Below, piece by piece: positions 32,169-48,200 of a stretch of 64,000 nt of DNA. This DNA is from Chrysomallon squamiferum (lineage: Eukaryota > Mollusca > Gastropoda > Neomphalida > Peltospiridae): positions 16,701,166 to 16,765,165 of the forward strand of contig CM022672.1 in the NCBI GenBank assembly GCA_012295275.1. The letters are read 5' to 3'. The notes below the pieces were generated by a model, which searched no databases, was not told the DNA's origin, and saw only the letters and a list, made by a program, of their open reading frames with translations. Position 1 is the first letter of the stretch. Each line of letters begins with the position of its first letter. Position numbers and translations under genes: made by a program.

Positions 32169-32174
32169 TTTATT
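32169..32174 (-). promoter_or_regulatory. Possible polyadenylation signal of gene B
   Basis: AATAAA on the minus strand about 510 nt beyond the gene B stop. Several AT-rich alternatives exist. Confidence 0.35.
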
Positions 32175-32682
32175 GGAGACAAGGACACACTAGAAATGGA
32201 ATTATTAAGTTGACGAAATAAATTATAAACGTTAAATGAATAGTAACAATAGTAACACCAAAGTAAATCAATCCCAAAATATAAACCATGTTAGTTTTAG
32301 AAATAAATACAACAGACCCAGTTTATATAATAATAATAATAATAATAACCCACCGGCATCAGCTAATTTTAATATGATAATCATTTTACTCTCAATGTGC
32401 ATCTTGAACGACATATTAATTTGGGTTAGAAGTCAAGCGAAACGACAAACAAAAATACATTTAATCAATACATTTCTTAGCTTTTTATGTGTATATATAA
32501 TGAAAATAATAATTTTTTAATTAATAATAAAATGACTGGAGATTTTACTCCTATTAGTATTATTTACACTGTTACTGCTGCATCTGTAATTATTACTAAT
32601 TATCATCATCGTCGTCATCATCATTATTTCATTTCCATCAGAAATAACTTCTCTTGTCATTGCTGTGTTACAAAAATGAATT

Positions 32683-32872
32683 TTAATTCAGACGGGTCTC
32701 TGATGGGACTCCTGGAAGACTAATTTGATCTTCAAAATTCTCCCAGGCAGTTTTGCGGTGTTCTAACTTTCTAAAGTTTTCGTCGATTTCTGGTTTCGCT
32801 GGGTAGGATATGGCAGGTATTTCATTCAGTTCATCTGCTGGAGTATTTGGTCGCGTGACTGCTTTTCGACGA
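32683..32872 (-). CDS. Gene B exon 25: cytoplasmic tail and stop
   Basis: 63 codons and TAA: TRRKAVTRPNTPADELNEIP, then KPEIDENFRKLEHRKTAWEN, SLPGVPSETRLN. No PPxY; one ISYPAK tyrosine. Unlike the gene A tail. Confidence 0.87.
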
Positions 32873-33680
32873 CTAAAAGTGAAAAGAAAAATAAAGAAGG
32901 CGAATATAACTATGTTAAAACAAATATGAAGTAAATATTATTAAGTCTATGAACAAACGATGGCATGAAAATAATTATAATTATGAATATACAGTGACAG
33001 GCAAGTACTAATATTATTAAAAATATAGCTTCAAGCAAATATAATAATAAGTTTAGTTTGGTTATGGTTCTTTTATTTAGCTGTGTTGTCAAGCACATGC
33101 ATATTACGACAGTTAATAAAACTTAATTTTGCAGCTTTAAAAAAAAAAAATAACGATTAGGAGAAATTTTAGAAAAGAACTAATCTGTTATCTTAATTAT
33201 TAAACGCATTGGAAATAAAATTTATACCTTGTTTTGGTTTTATTATATTATTTTTCTTATACTAATATCAGAAGATACCAAACTATAATGAAAAATAATA
33301 TTGAATAGATTCTATTCATAAATGTGATTTGTTAATCATACTCACGTGAAATTTCTGATCAAGAGAAAGGTAAAAATCACTATAATTATTAAGAGGAATG
33401 TCACCGAAACAGATACTGCGATGACACCGATGTTCGCTGAAATGAACGAATAAGGGGGAAACAAATATAAAAGTTCGATCAAATGAAAATACTAAATAAA
33501 ATTTTAAAGTATTCATTATAACACTCTTCAGCTTTCCAAAAATTATTATTATTATTAAAGAAGTGTTGGAGCTGTCATCAATGAACAATGAAATGTCATT
33601 GTGAAGTCAACATTTAGGTTTTAAATAAATGCAAATTAAGAATATCAGGTTTTAAAAAGAAAAACTTTGCAGTCTAATAT

Positions 33681-33763
<83 letters not shown>

Positions 33764-35540
33764 ACAGAAATAATTTAGACATTACTTACTGGATGCTGGA
33801 TTCGAAAGCTTTTTGACTGAAAAATAAAAATAAAAATAGAACTGATGAAATTTCTACTTACTTTTCATTATAGATTAAATTATACCTATGAAAGAAATAC
33901 AAAGGATTCTACCAAACACTTTTCAAAATAACCGAGTTCTGTCTCTTAAGAAAGTTGATTATGGAATAACTGTTATTAGTAAACGAAATTACGGGTATTT
34001 AATGACAAATATAAATTCCACAATAAGTGAATAGTAAGCTTTTAATTTTAGAGTATAAGATTAAGAGTAAAATATGCTTACAGATTAAGATCAGCACGAG
34101 ATGAAATTAAAATATTTAGCTTTCATTACAGAAATTAAACCACTCATATTCTAATTACAATCTGACTTTATTACACCATTGTTGAAATTTCAAAATCATT
34201 TGGAGACATCTGTCATAGATCAACACATACCTAACATTTATTTTTGTTTAATTTTATTTTGTTTTGAAGTCTAATTAAATATAAGAAATTAAATCATATT
34301 AAATAAACTTTCGTAATTATTTTTAGAATATAGACAACAACCGATCAAGTTTACTAAATCTTACATGGGATTATAAATTGATGAAATTTAACTTAGTCTT
34401 AAAACTATTTTGTGGTAATTGTTTGTTTCCTTATTATTGTTGTTGTTGTTATTATTTGTATTATTATTATTATTATTACTATTATTATTATGCTCATCAC
34501 TGTTTTTCTTTTTGTTGTTTTTTATTACTTTTATCTTTGTTGTTTTGTTGTTTCTATCATTATGATGCTATTATTATTATCATTATCATTTTTTATAACT
34601 TCCTTTTATTAAATAAAATATATATGCCATGCATACCATAGCAATCAGAGATATCTCTCGATCCTGTGCTGTCTGTTGTCCATCCGTCTGGACACTGTTC
34701 ACACTGAGTCTGTCCTGTCCTGTTTTGATAAGATCCTCGACCACAGAGAACACAAGCATTTAATGAGGAAAATGAACCTTGGCCACAGGGGACTGAAAAC
34801 AAACAAATGAAAGTAAAAAACCAGAACATTTCAATACTATAGATATATACATCCATACACACATAGATACTACATATATACATCCATATATACACACATA
34901 CATACATCTGTATGTACGCACATTGATTATATACATACATATATGAATACAATTAAATATACAACGAGAAATACAAAATGCATTTACACACATAGACACA
35001 CACACACACACAAAAATACATTCGTACCACAACAAAAAAAAAACCAAACCCACCAACGTAGACACATATGTGTTTAGTTAATCTTGATGTTGTGTAAATA
35101 AAATATTTAGCAGCATGTATAAAACAGTCAGGCAACTGGTTATACTAACTACAGAAATAACTGTAGCTGATCATTCCCTCTGAACAAGAAACATCTCCAG
35201 CTACATCAGACTGGTTGACTTCAACATAGTATGAGATTCCACCAATGTCTATTGTAAAACTACCAACTTCTGCGTTCTCCTGTAGACGTCGCATGGCTGA
35301 TTCCAGCAAAGCAGCACTTTCTGCACGTACAACTGAAAACAGAATATATATACATTTGTTTTATAAAAGACATCTTTACTTTATCAGCAGAATATATAAA
35401 TAAATTAGGTTTTCTCCTCACAAATACGTAGTTAATATTGTGAAATGAACTATTTTTCTGATCAGTTCTGTGTGCTCTCTAACAACAATAAATTGCTATT
35501 ATTACCACTGCTGCTGCTACTACTGCTACTCCCTCTACTG

Positions 35541-35580
<40 letters not shown>

Positions 35581-38185
35581 AACTACTACTACTGCTGCTA
35601 CCAATACTACTACTGCTACTACTACTACTACTAATACTACTACTACTACTAATAATAATAATAATCATAATAATATATTTTTCAAACTAAATATTTCGAT
35701 AAGAAATAAACAAAGCAAGCTCAGGAAAAATTGAATATTTATTTAATAATAATAGTTTTTCAACTGATATTTATTTATTCATTCATTCATGTATTCATTG
35801 TTTTATTATAACATATATTCTATTATAAAACATAATACTTCTTAGATCCGAAAATTATAGTTGTTAATATCACATAATTACTAACACGATGTATGGATTA
35901 ATACCTTTGTTTTTGAGAGTCACTGTAAAGCCCATGTTATTTTCTGATACATCTCGTTTTTGTCGTTCAGTCTCGGAACATCCGACATTAATGTCATCCA
36001 CAGAACATTTAGCATCCTTTACGCATTCTATATCTGACTGGACAACAGTTTTTACAAGTTGAGACACTATAGACCTCGCTGCTTCATTTTCACCACAGTG
36101 AAGATCTTTGTATTTTATATGGTAGGTGGCTGAGATCTCATTAGCTGTATGGATCTCTGAATAAAATAAAATTTACATATTTAGCACTAAGCATTTCAGT
36201 AAGCTACTCTAAAAAATCTAGATAACCAGTATTAAAGTATTCTGTTTTTAATCAGTTATCTTTAATTAATATACCTGATGGATAAAAAATTCGAATAGTT
36301 TCAATATACATCCTAAAAACAACTAATTTTATATTTTGTGTTAAACATGTGGATTATTATCTACTTAGTAAATATCAGAAATACGGAGTTCTCAACTTAC
36401 TGGAACAAAATGGAAGTCTTCTGTGAGGATTTTCTTTGGTCTCGAAGTTCCAAATGTAAGCCGTTTCCTCGCCACAGTAGTAAGAACTCAGGGCTGGTAT
36501 GTCCGGCATGAATCCGTCATCACAACCAAAAGTGCAGTTAAACAACTCAGTGGAGTTCTCACACGTGAGGAAACCGTTACTCGGTGCAGCTATTTCCTTG
36601 CAAACTGTTAAATAACAAACGTCTGTTACACACTGGAAATGTAAAGTGATTTATACCTCTACCGAATCTGTTTCAAAACATGAGCAAATCACGTATGAAT
36701 TTGCGACGTTCATCATTTAAAAGAAAGTTTGGTAAGCTGAACAGTATTTTTATATTGCCTCACTACATATATGTTAATAAAATCAGGTTTTCGCACTCAC
36801 ATGGACAAGCAGTATCATTGCAGACGTCTTGTTCTGTGTCTGAACCATCGCATTCCCTTCCTCCGTTGTCCGGACTAGGGTCAGTGCAAGATCGTTTCCT
36901 TGTTCTGATGCCAACTCCACAGGACACGCTGCATGTTGACCAGTCTTCCCATTCAGCCCATGATCCATGAACTACAGAGAAACAAGAAGCATAAATGAAC
37001 CATAGAAATGATGACAACAAAATACATTAGATTAATAAAAAAAAAAAATACTTGTATATAAAAAATAAAAAAATAATAACATCTGTGAACTGTAAGAACA
37101 ACAATAAAAATTCATCATATAGTTTAAAATTTTTATGAAACTAGAGGAATAGCAACAAAGACTATATAATATATAGTAATACACTTATACGTTATTTAGA
37201 TAGAACTATTACTATTAGGTAAATTCCTTTTCATAAAATATCATAATAAATGAAAAATGTTTCTTGAAAAAACTAATTTTTGATAACAAAAAAAAATAGA
37301 CAAGACTTAAAACCTCCTAATTATTTTTGTCATTGATTAAATCTGAAATAAACACACACACACATACACACACACACACACACACATAAAATAAACGAAT
37401 ACGCACTGACGGCTATCTCACAAAGCTCCCCAGTGAAAACATCAGAGCATGCACATTTAAAACCACCAACTTGATCAATGCACGTCCCGTTATTTTCACA
37501 CACGTTCTCCAGACAGTCGTCGATATCAGTTTCACACTGGTCCCCTTCATAACCAGGATCACACTGGCAGTTGTAAGAGTTGAGATCGTCAGTGCAGTTG
37601 CCGTGGTAGCAGGGACTGCTTAAACAATTGTCAAAATCTACAAAACCACGAATAATCTCTAATTAAATCAAACACATAGCTTCAGATAATAATAATAATA
37701 ATAAAAGTAATAATACTGTTACTATTAGTACGATTACTACTACTACTATTACTACTACTACTACTACTACTACTAAAAATAACAATAATAATAATAATAA
37801 TAATAATAATAAAGGTTATTTTGAAATTTAAATAAAATCAGAATAATGAAATATCTAAATTCACTAACCGTCGCATTCACTGGGATAGCTCACTGCAGAT
37901 TCTGTCAAATTGGCAGTCAAAAATTTCCTCCAAGAAAGTTTATCTCCAGTTTTATCACTTCTGCATGTTGGTGAAGATGGCAGCAATGACGTGTCTGACC
38001 AGATGTTGAACTGAGAAACCGATCCAGAGAATGAACTTCCTGAAAAACAAATGCACAGACAAATGTTCATCGTTTTCCCACGTAAGATACCATTTTGAGT
38101 ATAATCAGACAACTGCATAATGTTAAACCATAACATAATAATGTTCAATAACAATGACATACTCAGCAACTGCTGAAATATATTA

Positions 38186-38247
<62 letters not shown>

Positions 38248-41025
38248 ACAGTAATAAAATAAATGTATTTATTTATTTTTATTATATTTAATTCATTTAT
38301 ATTATTTGTACTACTTCAATCTTATATTGTTAGAACTCAGATTATGACATTAAGAACCTGCGACAAAACTCTTAAACGACAAAAACAGAAACAAAATCCC
38401 CATCTTTGCAGTGGTTTTGTCGGATTACCCGATGTTAAATATATTGAATAAAACAACATATTAATAACAATTGTCTCACCTCCTATTACTACTCGCGATA
38501 CATTTTTATTTTCTTTCATCCACGTCAGTTCTTTTCTAATTCCTACTTCACCATCTACAGACACGAGGCAACTTGTACGATTGAAGTCAATTTTGAGAAA
38601 ATGCCAGAACTCATCTGTGATGTTAACCCTTGTGTTGTACTCTTCGCTATATAAAACATATTTGATATATTTGATTTACACAACATAAATACATAAATAC
38701 ATATCTTCGTAACATTCAAACATTTATTTTGGATATTATCAGATAAATATAAAATACCTGTTTTTGCTTTCTGGCTCATATTAATCCTTTTTAAAAATAA
38801 TTTTAGAATATTACCTTACTGAAGGACTCTGAGAAATAAATGTATTGATTCTAAGTTTTAATCTTGTTTTTCTGTCAATTACCTGTTGACAGTAATGTAA
38901 GAAGAATTCTCGACACTAATCACGAGCCACTCGCCCTGATTGTCATCCAGGAAAGTTGTTATCTTCTTTTTTTCAGAATAATTTGTGCGCATCCACCAAC
39001 TGATGATAAATCTGTTTTCAAGATGAAGATCAACTGTTTCTAACGAGACTTGTGAATCTGATGTGTTAGATGGTTCAACATCAAGATCGAACTCTACAAA
39101 ATGTTTCACAAATCAATTATTAGAAATTAATAATGCACACTGATCTGTTCTTTAATCAGTGTAATATTTTTTGTTAAGAGACATACCGGTACATCCGGAC
39201 TCTGTAGCAGTACCCTGGGATGTAGTCGTCATGCTGCCTGGACACGCAATGCACGTGCTTCGTCCCTGTTCTGGCTGGTATGTACTAAGTTCACAGGGTG
39301 AACATGGAACAACGCCGGTTCTAGACACGTAACCAGCTTGACAGGCCGCTATGAAATAAGTAAAGAAATTCTGTAACAGTAAATTAAAACCTGGGTACTA
39401 CAACTGACTAAATTCAGCAAACTAAGAAATAACTGAGATCAGTGGTCTAAACAGTACCAGAAATCAGAATGCTAAACAAAAGTTAATTAAAATTAGTAAA
39501 CTAAACTGTAACTAACAGACATAGGTAAATTAAATTATAACTAACAGCAATATAAATTATACAGAAATAAGTATTTTATATAATAGTTTTAAAATCACTG
39601 TACTATAACTAAAATAGAGATCAGAAGAAGTAAATAATGACTGCCAGAAATAAGTGAATTTCAACAGTAGCTAACAGTTAATACCAAATTATATTATAAC
39701 AGAAATCAGTATGATAAATAACAATTTTTTAAAATCATGAAATTAAATGATAAATACCAGAAACCAGTAAACCAACTAACATCAGAGATGAACAAATTTA
39801 ACATTAACTAACTAAATAACACAAACAAAATAAAAAGACACTGACTAAAAACACATTTAAAAATTGATGACTACTTACTTTGACATGACGCTAAATCTTT
39901 ACTTCCCTTGCTAACAGTAGTTTTACCAGATGGACACTGTTGACACGTAGTTTTTCCTTCACTGTTCTGAAACTTTCCTTTGGCACACAGATCACACGTG
40001 TTGCTTGACAGATTATGATACGATCCTTTATCACATGGATCTGAAATAGAATATTCCAGCTACTGCTAAAAATTGTTAGTTTTATTATATTCTCGTATCA
40101 TAAACAAACATTTCGGAATTCTGTTGATGAATTTAATTTTTCTAACCAGTCCATTTATTCTTAGTTTTCTTGGTTTTAGTTTCTTTTTCTTTAATTTATT
40201 TGCTTGTTTTTTGTAGTATTTTTTTTTTTTTTTTTTTTTTAGTTCTAAGAAACTAATGGTTCTTGTGATTTTAAGTTTCTATATTTTCATTGAGAATAAT
40301 ATATAAATTAATACCATTGCCAGTCTTTAAAATAAACTCACCACATTTGAAAGTTCTGTAATTTGGAAGGTGACCAGACGGGCACGAGACGGTCAAATTA
40401 CCATTTTCCATGGATACAAATGTCAGATTACGTCCTTGCTCAGTACTGTTAGCTGTTTCCTTTACACCATTCATTAGATCAGCAACCCAAGCGTTAATCT
40501 CAGAGTTATCATCAACATTCTTTAAGTCAAAGGAAAATGTCACTTCGATGCTCAGTTCTCTGGAGCCTGCATCAGTGGCTCGTTTTCGACGCGTGCTTGC
40601 ACCGCAGACAACCTGTCAATATAACAATCATTTAAAACATTCAATGAACATTTCTGTAGAATGTAGTTAAGCTATTTATTACAGGTATCAGGAATATACA
40701 TTGCATTAAGTGTGAAAAAAACTCATTAATGTTTAGAAATAATCAATAAATTATTCATTCCATGACCAAATAAATAAATAAATAAATAAATAAAAATTAA
40801 AATACTTTAACATTTTCCATAGTGCATTTCTTGTATAAAGAGCAGTCGATTTGGCCTGTGGTGCCTAATTCTGACAAAAATTTCTTCTTGATTTCTTCTA
40901 AGGTTTCTTTGCTTTGACAGTCTCCATTAAAATAATAATTCAGCCTCATCCTGTATTTCACTTTTTGTGCTCGTCTCGGTTCTGTGAAATATATATTCAT
41001 CATCATTTCATCATTATCATAATCT

Positions 41026-41063
<38 letters not shown>

Positions 41064-42200
41064 TTAATTAGTACTGGTTTTTACTTACTGATACAGTTTG
41101 GTATCTTATCAGCCAAATCGTAATCCTTGATGTTCCAGATACCAGAAGTGCCACACTGAAAGAGTTGCCAGTTAGGGAAACTTCTTGGAACATCTGTTCC
41201 GTTTCTGCACATTAGTTGACAAAACTGGCCACCAAACCACGTATCACACACCATTGCTCCATTGTTAGGAGCTGGAAGAACTGGACACTGCTTTGCCACT
41301 GAAAATATTTCATTGTTTTCCTTGTAAATTCTATCTTATGTGAACTTAATGAATTGAAATAGAAAAGCTAATTAAAGATTTAAACAAATGAAAACTATAT
41401 TTTTGGTTAACTCATTCCAAAAGAAGGAATTGTCAAAAATCAGTCATAGAAATTATGAAGAGTAACGACCAGAGATTGCAGAAATAACCAATATCTTGCT
41501 ATTAGAACTTTTTTCATAAAACTAAGTTTAAATATTAGCAATACAGCAATATTTGACTAGCCATGTACCTGTACAAGTAGGCTGTGTGTTTCCAAAGGTC
41601 CATGCACCATAAGGAGGATTTCCCATTTTTTCGCAAGTTACGTTGGCGGTACCCACAAGCACGAAATCCTGGTCACAGGAGAAATAGCACGGACATCCAT
41701 ATCTATAGCCCTGTTCACACAGGATGTTCTGATAGGGAGTACGATACAGTGTATGACAAACTAACTCTGAAAAAAAATTACACATTAAAGGAAAATCTTC
41801 TACTTTATCAGCTGATTAACAGAAGAGATAACTGTATGCGCATTATATTGACTGACGAAGTAAAGTTTATTTTACCTTTAACAACGATCTTGATCTTTAA
41901 ATGTTTTGCCTTGTTACCGGAAGAATCAGCTGCATGATATTCAATTAGATGAACGCCCACACTGAATGATGAACCCGACTCGTGACCTATGACCTGCTTG
42001 GGGATGACTGTCTTTGGAGAGTTGTCGACCACCTCTGGTCGAATGAAAGTAACACGAGTGGAGTTCGCACCGCGGTCAGCAAAAGCAGTTATAACACGTG
42101 GATATGGCGCAAACTTTGGCCTCTCCATGTCTGAAATGAAAAATAATAATAAAGATATTGATAAATCATAAGTAAAACAGTCATTTCTGATTTGTACTGT

Positions 42201-42288
<88 letters not shown>

Positions 42289-45200
42289 TTGCATCTCTCT
42301 CTCTCACCTTTGCATCTGACACGTTGTCCACTCCAGCGTTTGTTTGCCTGACAAACATGGGATCGTCTCTTTCCTGGCGGGATGTCATAACCAGGTTGAG
42401 TACAACTATAAGAACAGATACTGCGAAACTTCCAGTTATCTGAACACTGCAGCTCCATCCCAAACGGTGCTCTCAATGGAGGACATTCCTTTTCTGAAAT
42501 TCGGAGCATTAATATGTTAATTTATTTGTAAAATAAAACTCAGTATTAATATGAGTTAAATACTGACGTGTAGAGAGGTGGGACAAAATGTGATATTACT
42601 GTCTTACTTTCACAGGAGGGAAAAGGCGCTGACCACTTTCCAGTTTTAAGACATTTGATGATGTTTGTTGAACTTCCTATTAATTCGTGACCCTCATAAC
42701 ATCCGTACCAGCAGACACTACCAAGACGATAATCTGTGCTAAGATGACAAATTCTGTAACCGTTTGACACTTTTGGAGGAGCTGGTGCACAACGTATTAC
42801 TGAAATATGATTATAAGAGAAGTGTTTAGTTTTTGATGTTTTTGTTAATTTTTAGCACTGTCCATATCTTGTTGTTTTTTGTTGTTGTTGCTGTTTTTCC
42901 ATTTTAAACATTCGTATATACAAACTAACAGAAATAACAACCAGTTTCATTATATAATAAAACATCTGCTTATTTTTGCAAGGAGATTATTCCGTCAGAA
43001 AAAGAAAAGAAAAAGAAACATCCAAAGTAGCATAACGAACACGTATATTTATGTTGATAAAGAATATTATATGCTGAAAATGTTGTATTGATAATGAAAA
43101 TAATTTTATTCTAGTTTTAGTTTTGATCATAAAAACACTTTAAGCTTTTACCGTGTACATTTATTTTGAATGAGCAGGTGGCCATGTTGCCAGCACGGTC
43201 TTGTGCTGTATATCGCATAACGGTGAAAGGTTCTGAAAACAGTCTTCCTGGTGCCAGGCCATGTCGTACTGGACTGTAAATACAATACTAAAATAACACG
43301 TGTCCATACAGCACTCTCAATTAAACATTCTTCAATTTTTATGTGACTGAAGAAATAAAATACAAACCCCAAAACCCTCAACATTATTAACATTTATAAT
43401 GCAGTATTATTATACAATACCTCTGCAATTTAATATAAGTATGAATTAAAAATACCTAAAATTACTTAAATATAAACTAGAAAAAGAAAATGAATTGTAA
43501 AAGCAATTGTAAATAACTGTAAAGAGAACATCAGTTTAATGAATGATCTTCTCTTGTATTGTCTTAAATTTGTTCCTGTTTTAGAAACTATATGTTTACC
43601 CCTAAATATATAGTTTATATACATATAAAAATTCAATAGATTGTTTTAACACTTTTCTTTTAATGTTTTGTAACTGATTCCATGAATCTTTTTGTTATTG
43701 TTATGTATAACAAGTAAATGATTAAAATATCTACGTCTAAGCAAATCATATGATTGTAATATTTAAATATGTGATTTGATAATGACACTTGTGCATGAAC
43801 TAAAAATATATTATTTTAATTTCATGTCTATCACTCACGTAATTATGCCATCTCTGTTGTCATAAGCCGTTGGTTCTTTCCAGCTGACTTTGGTATGAGT
43901 TTGAATGGGATCTGCAGTGACGTGAATATCAGACGGACAACCAATGATCTGGGGTCTCTGTCGATCTGTAAGTGATTGTGATATAATAGGGATATGTTAT
44001 CCTTGATGCAAACTCAGTTTCTCAATTTTTATTATAGTGTATCAAAGATAGGTTAGCAACAGATAGATTATCATACAGCTTCTAATTCTTTGAGAATCCA
44101 GTGCCGACATGAAGGTCTAGATTTAACAATAAAGACTGAAATACAAATGATATTTATTATTTTTAAGAGAAAAAACAACCCCTAAAAATGTGGAAATGAA
44201 ATATATCAGGTTAATATTGTTTCTCTTTTTTTTAATTTCATTTCTTTTTTTTAATTTTCTGTATATTAGAAAAATAAAAACTTTAAGTGAACATTAAATC
44301 TCTTTCCCAAAATATTTCCTGTTTTCTTTCCTTTTTTTTGTGACCATTTTTATAGTTCGTGGACTTCCATAACAATCCAACAAACAAATAAAATAAATAA
44401 ATAAATAAAAAAGAATGTAAAAATATAATTAGATAATGAATGTAAATCATAAAACTGATGTTAATTATGTCTCGATAAATACTTGGACAGTTCTCAGATG
44501 AAGCATGCTAATACTTCTTACATCAATGTAATGTTTAGAATGTTCCCAGTACTGTCTGTCTGCAAGAGTTCTAACCTAACTAGATTTAAAATTAGTAAAG
44601 ATATTTCAAGATGTACTAACATGCGATTTGTACATAGTTATAAAATAGCAGGAATAATTAATTACCTGCAGGGACTCCGCATCCAAATATCCAGCAGCCT
44701 AAATCCTAAAACCATCCACGTTTACGACGATGGTGTTCTATAAATTCGGGTCTTGTTTTTCTTCGTAGTAACTTTATGGCTGCAAGCTTGTCAGAAGCTA
44801 CAATAAATAACAATTATGTTACAGAAAACTGTAACATTGTAAATTCTGACTTTTGTGCCATTAAAATACTAACAAAATACTGACTTCTGAACTGATAAAA
44901 TTATATAAAGAAATTAATTTTTGCATGTGTCATATTTGTTTTGGTACTTTGTTTTATTTTTTTTTTTTTTTATTGTACGTTTGTTTGTTTTTTGTATTGT
45001 TTTATTTATTTATTTTTTTTTTTAGTTTTTTTTTTATTTACTATAAATTTGTGTGTGTGTGTGTGTGTGTGTGTGTCTTGTTTGATGGAAAAAAATCGAA
45101 GAACTTCATAAATATAACTGTGTTTGTATATGAATGTGTATCTGTGTTTGTATATATATGCAAATAATACAAACATACATATATACACACACACTTACAT

Positions 45201-48200
45201 ACATATACACATACAAGTACATACGTACATACATATTTACACATATATTCAAATACAGATTCTCAGAGACATACAAATATATACAACAGTTTTAAGTTCT
45301 CACCCTCACAGTTTGTGTTACCGCCCTGCCACTGGCCAGAATGACATTGTTTCCACGAAGTCACTAAACTCGTCTCACACAGAAACTTACAGCTTCCTCC
45401 TTCGCTGATTTCATCAGACTTGGTAGGTTTGTTGTCAACGCGACAGTCCAGTGAGCCAGGTTCTGCTGGGAGATCTCGTGTAGAACACACTGAAGAGCAC
45501 TAAAATATATAAATATTAAAATTATAAGAAGAATATAATAGAATATATTTGTTAAATAAACACATTCATGATGAAAATACATTAAAAGAAAATAAACAAC
45601 GAAATAAGGTTAAATTATGAATAGAAGTAGTTTTAGAAATAATGGTAAAATTTTGTATCAACCCTTCCACCTTCTTGTTAGATAAAGAAAGACCTGCGAC
45701 GTCATAAACATTCCGTGATCTTTTTTTCTTTTTTTTACAAAATAAAATTTAAAAAAATAATTACAAAAAATAGCGCCAATTTAGAAAGTCGTTAAATTAA
45801 ATTACAACCAATTTCGTACTGTATTAAATACACAGTATATAAATTCAGGACTATGTTTAAATGATAATAATACTAACAACAACAGCAACAATAATAACAA
45901 TAATAATAATAATAACTACAAAGATAATAACAAAAATAAGATTTCAAACATTCATATTAAAAACGAATTGTGTCTCATTTCTTTTTTTTAACTATCTTTT
46001 TTTTTCTTTTTTTTTTTTTTCTTTTCATTTAACTCCAAATTTCATTTTTTGTGAGAACTTGTTTGGAAATCAAAACAGATTTGTCAGACGGAATTATGAA
46101 ATGATTTTATTTTATCCATCAGTCTGTCTACCTGTCACAGTTTGTCTTCTTGTTTAACCGTAATTTTAAATAATGACTATGTTAACCTAGTCCCCTACTG
46201 ATATATTATCAGTCAACATCAGTTTACATTTATATTCAAAATTCCATATGAATGGTGTAGATCTAAGGATCACACAGAACAAAATAAAGCAATTCTTAAT
46301 GGGGGTGTAAGAAGATATATATTTTTTAACTAAAAAATTGTCATGTCAGGCAACTTGGATGTTTCTCAGATTATCTAGATTATTTACATCATTGTAAAGG
46401 ACAAACAAAAACTAATACTTCTTGCCCACCAAGGTTATGTGTAACACAACAGGTAATCTCTGCTCTTCTTTAGTTACAGCTAAAATAATCTACGTCCGGG
46501 TCTACAACTTCTCAGAAATCAGACTGAAGAGGTTTCGGGTTAAACCCAAAAGACAAAACAGTTAAGTGAGGTGACCAGTATCATGATGTCATTGTTTAAA
46601 ACATGCGATATTTCAAGTATATTCATGAAAATCAACAAATTTTTCTGTATGATTTTCTTTTTTATTTTTATTTTTTTTTTTATTTAAAATGAAAACAACA
46701 AACATATAAACAAAGCTTAAACTGTAGGCTTTGTTCTTTTACTGTGATGTATTTTTTTATTATTATCTTCCTTATTCAACATGAATAGGATAAGGCACTG
46801 TAGACAAAAAGCATACAAAATATAAGCGAGACAGGAACAGGTTGGGAAACGTTTTGGCGTTTTAACCTCTAATTCTAATACAGATCGGAAAAAAAACACT
46901 CTTGGCAGTTTAAATTAAACTTTCATTATTTAGGAACAACTACAAATACTTGAAATATTTTGATTTGTTATTCTCTTTTAATTATTAAAACAGGCTGGTG
47001 CAGTTGGATCAGTCCATAAATACTCTCAAATTAGAACAAAACAAGTGATTTATTTTTAATATCTTGGAATGCAACTGATAAACATTTAAATCAAAACCAA
47101 CAACATAAAATCGTATAATGAAGACAAAACGAAAATATTTATTTTCATCCGATAATTTGTCATAAAGGCATATGTGTATAGTTATGTGTATATGTTTCTT
47201 CCACATAAAATAGCTTTGTTGAAGTGAAAAACAGTTTTATTATTATAAAAGTACAAACATCCACGAAAGTAAAATTGTGTCAGCTTTGAGACAGCTTGAG
47301 ACAACGTATTACACAAGATACACTCAAATAAGTACAAAATCAGGATGTCCAAGCGTAGCCAAATTGGCAGCCTGTAATAAGACAAACGTAGATGATTTCC
47401 ATTCCAGTTTCGGCCTATGTAGTTGGAAATTCCTTCTGATATTGTTCAGTCAGTTTTCTTAGCATCTTAGAAACCAATAGGAACGAACATGCGACATTGT
47501 TAGTATATATTCAGTCAGTTTTTCCTCTGCCACTTACAGCTTTTGAGAAGGATTTAAACTCTTGGTCCCCGTTGCCTTTCCTTAACTGCACGTTTAAAGT
47601 CTCTTTCGGAATACGTAAAGTATCGGCTATTCCTTCTGTAATATTCTCTACAGCATATTTCAAGATACTGACACCTGTCTTCGATTGCTCTTCGTTTGGT
47701 ATGTTCTCACCACCTGATATTATTATTATATCATTTTCTTGATATCAGCAATTGAATTACTAAAACTGTACAAGAAAATGATCATATAATACGATAATAC
47801 CCAGGCCCGAACTTCGCCAGACAGTGTGCTTTCGTTTTAGTTTGAACTGTTCTTTCCTGACCAGTAGTTGTCAGCTTGTTCAAATCTAATTATCTTCATA
47901 AGTGTTTTCGGAATTCAATATGACAAAAATTACCTTTGAAAATAAATAACCTTTACTTATATGTAAGAAGTTGAATGTTGCAAAAACGGAATTAGAATAT
48001 GATTTGATTTTATCCATCAGTCTGTCTCCCTGTCGCAGTTTTTCTTTCTATCTAATTTTCTATTGCGTAAAAAAGAAAAAAAAGAAAAATCCCTAAAACA
48101 TGCAGTCTCGTCCTATTTCCCTGATATGACTAATTTTGAAGACAAATATCTATCATACAGTTCTTCAAGAAACATGAATAGCAACGCTACGTGCGATATG

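Noticed and set aside
35445-35690. Poly-leucine and poly-serine frames
   Set aside because: Product of an imperfect TAC/TGC trinucleotide array inside gene B intron 20.
37401-37410. GTCAGT as the donor of gene B exon 17
   Set aside because: It gives phase 0 and would read the TSP1 exon in the wrong frame; the GTGCGT four bases later keeps phase 1 and the 231-nt length seen in gene A.
37681-37815. Regularly spaced short repeats as a CRISPR-like array
   Set aside because: They are plain trinucleotide microsatellites in a eukaryotic intron; no unique spacers.
45304-45489. Gene B exon 2 starting at the CTTCAG acceptor
   Set aside because: That start is phase 1 and cannot join the phase-0 signal-peptide exon; the TTTTAG ten bases upstream can.
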